64,000 nt of DNA from CABMKH01 sp040797625 (lineage in GTDB: Bacteria; Bacillota; Clostridia; Tissierellales; Tissierellaceae): positions 22,118-86,117 of the forward strand of contig JBQHQH010000007.1 in NCBI GenBank assembly GCA_052067355.1. Direction: 5' to 3'. Made by a program: the position numbers and the translations under genes. Numbering within the stretch: the stretch's first letter is position 1; every line of letters starts with the position of its first letter. The notes under the pieces are model-generated. The model was not told where the DNA came from, made no database searches, and worked only from the letters and a program-made list of their open reading frames with translations. This document shows, one piece after another, positions 43,058 through 49,869 of the stretch.

Positions 43058-43663
43058 ATGCCAAAATTAAGTGAAATATTAGGAAGTAGTTTTGAACAAC
43101 TACCAGATGAGTTAAAAACTAAATATAAGGATATTGATTTAGTAGATAGTTCAAAACATGTTTCTAAAGGAGAGTATGATGCTTTAAGTGAACAGCTTAA
43201 GACAGCTAATACAACTATTAATGATTTGAAAAAGGACAATAAGGATAATGAAGTCTTACAAACTAAAGTTACCGATTATGAAAAAAAGGTCAATGATTAT
43301 GAAAAGCAAATAGAGGATATGAAGTTTAATTATGTATTAGAAGGAGCTTTAACGAATGCTAATGTAAGAAATATAAAGGCAGTTAAAGCTCTTTTGAATT
43401 TAGAAAATGTAAGACTTGATGGTGAAACTCTTGTGGGGCTTAATAATCAACTAGAATCATTAAAAGAAACAGATGACTATTTGTTTTTAGAAGAGCCAAA
43501 ACCACAGTTCTCAGGAATACAACCTGCAGATGGAACAAAACCGTCACCAGGATATAATCCTTGGAAGGAAGAAAGTTTTAATTTAACAGATCAAGGTAAA
43601 ATCTATAAAGAAAATCCAGAACTAGCTAAAAGTCTTATGAGCCAAGCTGGAGTAAATATATAA
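43058..43663 (+). CDS. Phage scaffolding protein (GP20-like)
   Basis: A 201-residue acidic protein with a central coiled coil (DALSEQLKTANTTINDLKKD, VTDYEKKVNDYEKQIEDMKF) and a proline-rich C-terminal segment, placed directly before the major capsid gene as in SPP1/PBSX-type phages. It should guide prohead assembly and leave the capsid before packaging. AAAGGGATGATAAT precedes the ATG. Confidence 0.88.
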   Translation: MPKLSEILGSSFEQLPDELKTKYKDIDLVDSSKHVSKGEYDALSEQLKTANTTINDLKKDNKDNEVLQTKVTDYEKKVNDYEKQIEDMKFNYVLEGALTNANVRNIKAVKALLNLENVRLDGETLVGLNNQLESLKETDDYLFLEEPKPQFSGIQPADGTKPSPGYNPWKEESFNLTDQGKIYKENPELAKSLMSQAGVNI

Positions 43664-43682
43664 AAAAGAAAGGTGATAGAAT

Positions 43683-44732
43683 ATGAGTATAAGAAAAATG
43701 AATCTTCAACTATTTGCATCTGGTGGGACTAAATTATCAGATGTAATTGTACCAGAACTATTTAATCCTTATGTGATTAATAGGACAATGGAAAAATCAG
43801 CATTGGTTCAAAGTGGTATTATAACTAATAACGAGGAATTTGATAACTTAGCATCTCAGGCAGCACCAACTGTTAATATGCCATTCTTTGAAGATTTAAC
43901 AGGAGAGTCAGAACAAATAATTGAGGATGTAGACTTAGAAGCTGCTAAGATAAAATCAAACAAAGATGTAGCTGCTATAATTAGAAGGGCTAAGATGTGG
44001 AGTGCAACAGATTTATCAGCTGCATTAGCAGGAAAGGATCCAATGGCAGCTATAGGAGAATTAGTAAGTACATTCTGGACTAGAGATATGCAGAAAGAAC
44101 TTATAGCAATACTTAAAGGAATATTTGGAACAATACCAGGAACCACAGAACCTAAAGTTGATCCAATAATAAGACTTGCAAACAACCTACTAGATATTTC
44201 AACCTTAAGCGGTAATGCTGCTAAATGGAGTGGAAGTGCTTTTGTAGATGCGCAACAAAAATTAGGAGATGCAAAAGAGTTATTAACTGCTGTAGCTATG
44301 CATAGTGCCGTTGAAGCAGAATTAAGAAAACAAAACTTAATAGACACAATAAAACCAAGTGATAGTCCTGAATTCGATGTATACCAAGGCAAAAGAGTGA
44401 TTGTAGATGATGGTTGTCCTTATGAGGGGAATGGAGCAAACACTGTATTTACCACTTATCTATTTGGACAAGGTGCTATAGCATTAGGAAATGGTAATCC
44501 AGTAGGATTTGTACCAACTGAAACTGATAGAGATAAGAAAAAAGGGTCTGGAGTTGATTATTTAATCAATAGAAAAACTAATATACTACACCCAAGAGGA
44601 ATTAGTTTTACTAATATTAATGTAGCAAAAAGAGAAGGACCTTCTAGAAAAGAACTTATGGATCCAACAAATTGGTTACCAGTTTATGAGTCAAAACAGA
44701 TAAGGATAGTAGCATTTAAACATAAGATATAA
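43683..44732 (+). CDS. Major capsid protein
   Basis: 349 residues. The N-terminal MNLQLFASGG stretch is a hallmark of many phage coat proteins. Then DVIVPELFNPYVINRTMEKS, VNMPFFEDLTGESEQIIED and a C-terminal GVDYLINRKTNILHPRGISF, matching the coat-protein family of SPP1-like and clostridial myophages (HK97-like fold expected). AAAGGTGATAGAAT precedes the ATG. The gene follows the scaffold, as expected. Confidence 0.92.
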   Translation: MSIRKMNLQLFASGGTKLSDVIVPELFNPYVINRTMEKSALVQSGIITNNEEFDNLASQAAPTVNMPFFEDLTGESEQIIEDVDLEAAKIKSNKDVAAIIRRAKMWSATDLSAALAGKDPMAAIGELVSTFWTRDMQKELIAILKGIFGTIPGTTEPKVDPIIRLANNLLDISTLSGNAAKWSGSAFVDAQQKLGDAKELLTAVAMHSAVEAELRKQNLIDTIKPSDSPEFDVYQGKRVIVDDGCPYEGNGANTVFTTYLFGQGAIALGNGNPVGFVPTETDRDKKKGSGVDYLINRKTNILHPRGISFTNINVAKREGPSRKELMDPTNWLPVYESKQIRIVAFKHKI

Positions 44733-44744
44733 GAAGGTGGTTTT

Positions 44745-45089
44745 ATGACCAATCTTGAAAAATTAAAAAAACTTTTAGGGATACCCTTAGATAATGATTC
44801 TAAGGATTTTTTATTGCAATTTACATTAGATGATGTAGAACAAATAATAAAAGATTACTGTAACATTAAAGAAGTACCAGGAGAATTAAATAATACCGTA
44901 TTAAGAATGTCAGTAGATTTATATAGAAATGAGAACCTAGGGGAAGAAGATATTCCTTTAGGTTCTGTTTCTTCCATAACAGAAGGAGATACAAGTGTAA
45001 GTTTTAGAAGTGCCAATGCGGAGTTTAAAGATACTTTGACAAAGAATTACAAGGTACAGTTAAATAGATATAGAAAGTTGGTGTGGTAA
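44745..45089 (+). CDS. Head-tail connector protein (gp6/gp15-like)
   Basis: A 114-residue helical protein (MTNLEKLKKLLGIPLDNDSK, TLDDVEQIIKDYCN, VLRMSVDLYRNENLG). The size and helical pattern fit the adaptor that binds under the portal. It is directly after the capsid gene with AAGGTGG upstream of its ATG. Confidence 0.8.
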   Translation: MTNLEKLKKLLGIPLDNDSKDFLLQFTLDDVEQIIKDYCNIKEVPGELNNTVLRMSVDLYRNENLGEEDIPLGSVSSITEGDTSVSFRSANAEFKDTLTKNYKVQLNRYRKLVW

Positions 45090-45090
45090 T

Positions 45091-45465
45091 ATGAAACAAG
45101 CATTTAAAATGCATAGAAAGGCAATAGAGAGTTTATATAAAGGGACTTGTGATATATATGAATATAGGAAATATACTGACCCAGAAACAGAAGAAACAAT
45201 AACAGAATTAGATCCAGAGCCAGTGTATAAAAATATACCTTGTAAACTATCAAAGAAAACTATCACTACATCAAATCAAACAGAAATAGCTAACACAATA
45301 CAGTATTCTCCAGTACTTTTTATAGCTCCGGAAATAAAAGTAAAACCAGGATCAAAAATAATAGTTACTCAACATAGTGTTACAAGGGAATTTGAACAAT
45401 CAGGAGAACCTTTTGTATATACAAATCATCAAGAAATAGTATTACAAAGGACTGATACAGCATGA
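45091..45465 (+). CDS. Head closure (stopper) protein
   Basis: A 124-residue, beta-rich protein (YKGTCDIYEYRKYTDPETEE, PCKLSKKTITT, VKPGSKIIVTQHSVTREFEQ) fitting SPP1 gp16-like head completion proteins. Second gene of the connector group, 1 bp after the adaptor and overlapping the next gene by 4 bases. Confidence 0.75.
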   Translation: MKQAFKMHRKAIESLYKGTCDIYEYRKYTDPETEETITELDPEPVYKNIPCKLSKKTITTSNQTEIANTIQYSPVLFIAPEIKVKPGSKIIVTQHSVTREFEQSGEPFVYTNHQEIVLQRTDTA

Positions 45466-46091
45466 GTGTTATTGGTATATGGGATACTAAAGAACTTGAT
45501 AAATTTACTGAAAAACTTAAAGGATTATCAGAGGATAAAATACAGACGTTTAATGAGGATACAGTAAAAGAAATAGCAGCTAGAACATTGGCAAAGATAA
45601 TAGCAAGAACTCCAGTAGGTGAGTACAAGGATGAGACTGTAGAATTTATTGCTTATAAGGGCGGAAAAGGAGAAGAAAAGGAAGTGGAATTTGTTGCGCA
45701 TAAAGGGCAGGAAGGGAAAGAAGAGACGGTAAAATTTACAGCCTATAAAGACGGAAAAAGAAAAGAAGAAAAAGTAAAATTTGAAGCTAAAGCAAACAAA
45801 GTCGGTGGAACCTTAATAAGGGGTTGGACAGGTGGCAAGGATGTAGACCCTTATACTTTCATAATGAATAATTCAGAAGTTATTAAAAAAGGCAGAACTT
45901 ACACAATTATAATCTCTAACAATGTATTCTACGCTCCTTATGTAGAATATGGACATAGAACAGCGAATGGAGCTGGTTGGGTGGATGGACAGCTTTTTGT
46001 GAAAGTATCAGAAGATGAAATGCAGGAAGAGCTACCATCTATATTAGAAGAAAAATTAAATGATTTTCTAGGAGAGTATTTCAATGAATAA
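45462..46091 (+). CDS. HK97 gp10-like tail-completion protein with inserted repeats
   Basis: 209 residues. The flanks match HK97 gp10/SPP1 gp17.1 type proteins: IIARTPVGEY (46-55) and GGTLIRGWTGG (115-125), with EYGHRTANGAGWVDG later. Between them, residues 57-110 are four degenerate units of about 15 residues: ETVEFIAYKGGKGEE, KEVEFVAHKGQEGKE, ETVKFTAYKDGKRKE, EKVKFEAKANK. Most relatives go straight from TPVG to GGTL. The function of the insert is unknown. Overlaps the next gene by 8 bases. Confidence 0.8.
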   Translation: MSVIGIWDTKELDKFTEKLKGLSEDKIQTFNEDTVKEIAARTLAKIIARTPVGEYKDETVEFIAYKGGKGEEKEVEFVAHKGQEGKEETVKFTAYKDGKRKEEKVKFEAKANKVGGTLIRGWTGGKDVDPYTFIMNNSEVIKKGRTYTIIISNNVFYAPYVEYGHRTANGAGWVDGQLFVKVSEDEMQEELPSILEEKLNDFLGEYFNE

Positions 46092-46533
46092 AGTAACTAT
46101 AGATGATGTTAAAGAAGGGATTATGAAGAAAATAAATACATTCAGGGATAAGACTACAACTGAAATATATTCAGAAGAAGTACCACAAAATTTTAAAGAA
46201 CCTTGTTTTTTTATTAAAGAGATAAGATCTAGTCAAAGTAGGGAATTAGGTAATAGATATAAAAGAGGTCACTTTTATGATATACACTATTTCCCCAATC
46301 CTAAAAGCAGCAGAAAAAATCAAGAATTAAGAAATATAGCTGAATCTTTATATGACAACATGGAATATATAGAGGTGGCAGGGAAATTAACAATGGGACA
46401 AGATATGAATCATGAAATAGTAGATGGAGTATTACATTTCTTTGTTAAGTATCCATTTCATGTATACAAAGAAACAAGTCCTATTCCTGCTATGGAGAGT
46501 TTAGAATACAAAGGTGGTGTTAAGAGTGACTAA
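46084..46533 (+). CDS. Tail terminator-like protein (DUF6838 type)
   Basis: A 149-residue protein (VTIDDVKEGIMKKINTFRDK, VPQNFKEPCFFIKEIRSSQS, YDIHYFPN, MNHEIVDGVLHFFVKYPFHV). Location between the gp10-like protein and the sheath fits a tail terminator or completion subunit of myophages. Confidence 0.75.
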   Translation: MNKVTIDDVKEGIMKKINTFRDKTTTEIYSEEVPQNFKEPCFFIKEIRSSQSRELGNRYKRGHFYDIHYFPNPKSSRKNQELRNIAESLYDNMEYIEVAGKLTMGQDMNHEIVDGVLHFFVKYPFHVYKETSPIPAMESLEYKGGVKSD

Positions 46534-46735
46534 ATCTAAAGAAGCTAAAGCAACAGAAAACAAGTTTACAAAATCGCAAGTCCTTGCAAGCAAGAAATTA
46601 AATTACAGCAAGGACTTAATTAATGCAATTTTGGAAGATGGCAAGATATACACACTAAAAGAAGTAGAAGAAACAGTAAATAAATATCTAGAGGGAGAAG
46701 TAGGACCTAATGAAGATAAAGGGAAGGTGAAATAA
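46526..46735 (+). CDS. Small phage tail-region protein (69 aa)
   Basis: GTG at 46526, 7 bp after AAGGTGGTG; a GTG at 46514 falls inside that site. Reads MTKSKEAKATENKFTKSQVL then ASKKLNYSKDLINAILEDGK. Similar short proteins with an ILEDGKxYTLxEV end occur before the sheath gene in related phages; role unknown. Confidence 0.7.
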   Translation: MTKSKEAKATENKFTKSQVLASKKLNYSKDLINAILEDGKIYTLKEVEETVNKYLEGEVGPNEDKGKVK

Positions 46736-47008
46736 ATGAATTTTAGTGAAGTGTTAGAATTATTAAAACAAGATAAGAAACTAGCAAGGCGAGGGTGGAA
46801 TGGTAGAGGAATGTTTGTTGTAAGACAAAAAGGTTATCCTAATGGAATACCTTGTAATAAACAAACAGCCGAAATATGGGGACTAAAAGAAGGGGATTTA
46901 TTCAAATGTAACCCTTATTTACAGATAAAAAATGTAGATGGCTCACATTCAATGTGGGTTCCAAGCACAGGAGATTTATTTGCAGAGGATTGGAAGGAGG
47001 TAATCTAA
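46736..47008 (+). CDS. tad2: DUF2829 protein, Tad2-like (anti-Thoeris candidate)
   Basis: A 90-residue protein covering a complete DUF2829 domain: MNFSEVLELLKQDKKLARRG, WNGRGMFVV, DLFKCNPYLQIKNVDGSHSM, WVPSTGDLFAEDWKEV. DUF2829 proteins of this size include Tad2, shown to bind and sequester the gcADPR signal of Thoeris and so block host defence. It lies in the late operon, starting directly after the previous stop, so it would be made late or with tail proteins unless an internal promoter exists. Binding residues cannot be verified by eye; family membership is strong and anti-defence activity is inferred. Confidence 0.8.
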   Translation: MNFSEVLELLKQDKKLARRGWNGRGMFVVRQKGYPNGIPCNKQTAEIWGLKEGDLFKCNPYLQIKNVDGSHSMWVPSTGDLFAEDWKEVI

Positions 47009-47009
47009 T

Positions 47010-48311
47010 ATGGCATTAGGTGGCGGAACATTTACTACAATGAACAAAGTTCTAACAGGGACATATATAAACTTTGTGTCTATGGCCAAGGCATTAGGTA
47101 GTCTTGGAGAAAGAGGAGTAGTAGCTTTACCTCTTGAGATGAATTGGGGTTCAGAGGATGAAGTAATAACTATAGATGTAGAAGGATTTCAGAAAGAAGC
47201 ATTAAACATATTAGGATATAACTTTTCAGATTATGAAATGAGACCTCTAAGAGAAGTATTTAAAGGTGCAAAGGAAGTGAAGTTATATAGAATAAATGGA
47301 ACAGGCGGAAAGAAGGCTACAAAGACTATAGGAGAATTAACTATTACAGCTAAGCATCCAGGAGTAAGAGGAAATGATGTTAAGGTTGCAGTTCAGAATA
47401 ATATTGATGATGAAACTAAATTTGATGTCATTACTCTACTTGATACAGCAATAGTAGATACCCAGGTAGTTACGAAGATAGAAGATTTAAAATCTAATAA
47501 CTTTGTAGATTTTAAAGGTACTGGTGAATTAGAAGTTTCAGCAGGAATACCCTTAGTAAGTGGAGAAAATGGTACTGTTACAGGAAAAAACTATAGTAAT
47601 TTCCTAGACAAAATAGAGGCGGAGGATTTTACAACATTAGTCTATACAGGAGAAGATGAAATAACTAAATCTCTATTTGATAGCTTTACTAAGAGGTTAA
47701 GAGATGATGAAGGAGTAAAGATAACTACAGTATTATTTGATTATGTAAAGGCTGATTTTGAAGGTGTTATATCAGTTAAAAACAACAAAGAACTTGTCTA
47801 TTGGGTAGCTGGACAAACAGCAGGAGCAGCAGTTAACGAGTCTTTAACTAATAAAAAGTATGACGGGGAGTATGAGGTAAATACTAAATTTAAGAAAAGA
47901 GAATTTGAACAAGCTATTCAAGATGGTGAATTTATCTTCTATCAGGACGGGAATGATGTTAGAGTATTATCTGATATAAATACATTTACAAATTATGAGC
48001 CTAATAAAAATCAAGACTTTAGTTCAAATAGGGTTATTAGAGTATTGGATCAAATAGCTAATGATACAGCTAGAATATTTAGTGATTACTATTTAGGTAA
48101 AGTCACTAATGATGATACAGGAAGAACTCTATTTAAGGGTGAACTTGTAAATTATCATGAACAACTACAGAATATTAGAGCTATAGAAAACTTTACAGAA
48201 GAAGATATCACTGTACTACAAGGAGTGCAAAAGCAGGATGTAATTGTGAATGAAGTAGTTACTCCAACCGATTCGATGGAAAAATTATATATGTCTGTTG
48301 AAGTTAGATAG
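47010..48311 (+). CDS. Contractile tail sheath protein (XkdK-like)
   Basis: 433 residues. Typical N-terminus (GGGTFTTMNKVLTGTYINFV, SMAKALGSLGERGVVALPLE), a middle domain with GNDVKVAVQNNIDDETKFDV and a conserved C-terminus (IRVLDQIANDTARIFSDYYL, GKVTNDDTGRTLF). It polymerises around the tail tube and contracts on infection. GGAGGTAATCT precedes the ATG. This gene defines the phage as a myophage. Confidence 0.95.
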   Translation: MALGGGTFTTMNKVLTGTYINFVSMAKALGSLGERGVVALPLEMNWGSEDEVITIDVEGFQKEALNILGYNFSDYEMRPLREVFKGAKEVKLYRINGTGGKKATKTIGELTITAKHPGVRGNDVKVAVQNNIDDETKFDVITLLDTAIVDTQVVTKIEDLKSNNFVDFKGTGELEVSAGIPLVSGENGTVTGKNYSNFLDKIEAEDFTTLVYTGEDEITKSLFDSFTKRLRDDEGVKITTVLFDYVKADFEGVISVKNNKELVYWVAGQTAGAAVNESLTNKKYDGEYEVNTKFKKREFEQAIQDGEFIFYQDGNDVRVLSDINTFTNYEPNKNQDFSSNRVIRVLDQIANDTARIFSDYYLGKVTNDDTGRTLFKGELVNYHEQLQNIRAIENFTEEDITVLQGVQKQDVIVNEVVTPTDSMEKLYMSVEVR

Positions 48312-48326
48312 AAAGGAGATGATCAT

Positions 48327-48785
48327 ATGGCTTTTATGAGAGCAGAAGATGCTATAAGTGGTAAGCTAGGTAAAGCATATACTACTATAAATGGAAATGT
48401 AGAAGAAATGTTATATCTTAAAAACATTGAAGCTAGTATTGAAAAAAATAAAATAGAAGTACCAGTCTTGGGTAAAACAGGTAATCAGCATAAGGCTGGA
48501 GGATGGAATGGAACTGGTTCTATGACAATCTATTATGCTACAAGTAAATTTAGAGAGTTGATGCTTGAATATGTTAAGACTGGAAAAGACATATATTTTG
48601 ATGTATTAGTTGAAAATGACGATCCTACATCAAATTTAGGAAAGCAAACAACAATCCTAAAAGGTGTAAATCTTGATAGCGTAATTATAGCAAAGTTAGA
48701 TATAGAGTCTGAAACATTAGATGAAGAAGTTAGTTTTACATTTAATGACGTTGATATGCCAAATAAATTTAGAGAAATGATATAG
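48327..48785 (+). CDS. Tail tube protein (XkdM-like)
   Basis: 152 residues: MRAEDAISGKLGKAYTTING, KIEVPVLGKTGNQHKAGGWN, GTGSMTIYYATSKFRELM, typical XkdM tube protein. Directly after the sheath gene, with AAAGGAGATGATCAT as ribosome site. It builds the rigid inner tube. Confidence 0.95.
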   Translation: MAFMRAEDAISGKLGKAYTTINGNVEEMLYLKNIEASIEKNKIEVPVLGKTGNQHKAGGWNGTGSMTIYYATSKFRELMLEYVKTGKDIYFDVLVENDDPTSNLGKQTTILKGVNLDSVIIAKLDIESETLDEEVSFTFNDVDMPNKFREMI

Positions 48786-48798
48786 GAGGAATATATAA

Positions 48799-49218
48799 AT
48801 GAGTGGATTAAATGCATTTTTAAGTCAAAACGCAATAAAAGCAGAGAACGAAAAGCATGTTATATCAGAAAGATTTGTAGATGAAAAAGGGAATCCTATT
48901 CCTTGGGAGATAAGAGCATTATCCGAAAAAGAGAACCAAGCGTTAAGGAAGTCTTTCACTAAAAAAACTAGAGTCAAGGGAGTAGTTGTCACTGAGACAG
49001 ATTATGAAGGCTACTTGGCAAAGTTAGTAACTGAATGTGTAGTATTCCCTAATTTAAAGGATAAGGAACTGCAAGAATCATATGGAGTCTTGGGAGCAGA
49101 AAGTTTAGCAAAAACAATGTTAATAGGTGGGGAATATAATGAATTACTTGAAAAAGTACAACTTGTCAATGGATTTGATTTAGAGGATGAAAGAATAATA
49201 GAAGAAGCAAAAAACTAA
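48799..49218 (+). CDS. Tail assembly chaperone, short form (XkdN-like)
   Basis: A 139-residue XkdN-like protein: FVDEKGNPIPWEIRALSEKE, ALRKSFTKKT, YLAKLVTECVVFPNLKDKEL, YGVLGAESLAKTMLIGGEYN. It covers the tape-measure protein during tail assembly. The last sense codons are GCA AAA AAC then TAA. These form the slippery heptamer of a programmed frameshift that makes a longer form, listed separately. Confidence 0.92.
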   Translation: MSGLNAFLSQNAIKAENEKHVISERFVDEKGNPIPWEIRALSEKENQALRKSFTKKTRVKGVVVTETDYEGYLAKLVTECVVFPNLKDKELQESYGVLGAESLAKTMLIGGEYNELLEKVQLVNGFDLEDERIIEEAKN

Positions 49219-49263
49219 TATTGGGGGGTGATGGTGAAGCTAATTATGCTTACTACGCCCTCC
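49209..49263 (+). promoter_or_regulatory. -1 ribosomal frameshift signal (A-AAA-AAC plus stem)
   Basis: A AAA AAC at 49209-49215 is the canonical X-XXY-YYZ slip site in the zero frame. Seven bases later GGGGGGTG (49223-49230) can pair with CGCCCTCC (49256-49263) as an 8-bp stem (two G-U pairs), at the usual distance for stimulation. Confidence 0.85.
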
Positions 49264-49406
49264 ACAAACTTAAAATAAGACCTGGAGTATTAATGGGTAA
49301 ATCACCACTAGAACCTATAGATAAATATGAAAGGTTTTTCATATATGCCTGTATAGACATTAAAATAGATAATGATAAAAAGGAAGCTGCCAAACTAAAG
49401 AAATAG
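49215..49406 (+). CDS. Tail assembly chaperone, -1 frameshift extension
   Basis: After slipping at 49209-49215 the -1 frame continues LILGGDGEANYAYYALHKLK then IRPGVLMGKSPLEPIDKYER and FFIYACIDIKIDNDKKEAAK to TAG at 49404. The fused product is about 203 residues. This GEANYAYYALHKL segment is the usual frameshift tail of XkdN-type chaperones, analogous to lambda gpGT, and would recruit tube protein. Separate initiation at TTG 49221 is unlikely. Confidence 0.85.
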   Translation, partial: LILGGDGEANYAYYALHKLKIRPGVLMGKSPLEPIDKYERFFIYACIDIKIDNDKKEAAKLKK

Positions 49407-49484
49407 TTAAAAATGAGGTAATATATGGCAAAACCTCTTGTAATTTGATATTATTAATATAATAAGTTATAGGAGGTGCTTTCT

Positions 49485-49829
49485 ATGGCTAAAAACATGG
49501 TCATAGCAGGAGATTATAATGATAGAATGCTAACAGCTACAAGAAAGGGTTTAGTTATAGCTACAGGCTTTATCGAAAGGATTCCAGTCACAAAAGATAC
49601 CGTTGAAAGTTATGAATTAGTTGATGAGGAACATAAGACAAAGGCTATGAGTGCTATAGGTAGAGGAATGGTAGGTTCTTTGGCACTAGGACCTGTAGGT
49701 CTGTTGGCTGGGTTATCCGCAAAGAAAAAAAGGAGCTATTTAGTTGCTGTAAAGTTTAAAGACGGGAAGGAAAGTTTGCTAGAACTTGATGATAAGTTAT
49801 ATAAAACGTTAATAAAAAAAATGTTTTAA
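49485..49829 (+). CDS. Single-gene cargo protein of unknown function inside the tail operon
   Basis: ATG at 49485, 7 bp after AGGAGGTG. 114 residues: KNMVIAGDYNDRMLTATRKG, ETYELV-like VESYELVDEEHKTKAMSAIG, RGMVGSLALGPVGLLAGLSA with a Gly/Ala hydrophobic hairpin, then YLVAVKFKDGKESLLELDDK. I recall proteins of this pattern in Firmicutes chromosomes and phages, without known function. A TATAAT box (49458-49463) precedes it and a terminator follows, so it looks like an independently expressed moron between chaperone and tape measure. Confidence 0.65.
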   Translation: MAKNMVIAGDYNDRMLTATRKGLVIATGFIERIPVTKDTVESYELVDEEHKTKAMSAIGRGMVGSLALGPVGLLAGLSAKKKRSYLVAVKFKDGKESLLELDDKLYKTLIKKMF

Positions 49830-49852
49830 GCATCCTAATAGGGTGCTTTTCT
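49828..49852 (+). terminator. Terminator after the tail-operon moron
   Basis: AAGCATCC-TAATA-GGGTGCTT followed by TTCTTT; one G-U pair. Confidence 0.65.
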
Positions 49853-49869
49853 TTATGCAAAGAAAGTAG

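Noticed and set aside
49221..49406. Separate gene starting at TTG 49221
   Set aside because: No ribosome site, and it joins perfectly to the chaperone by the -1 slip site.
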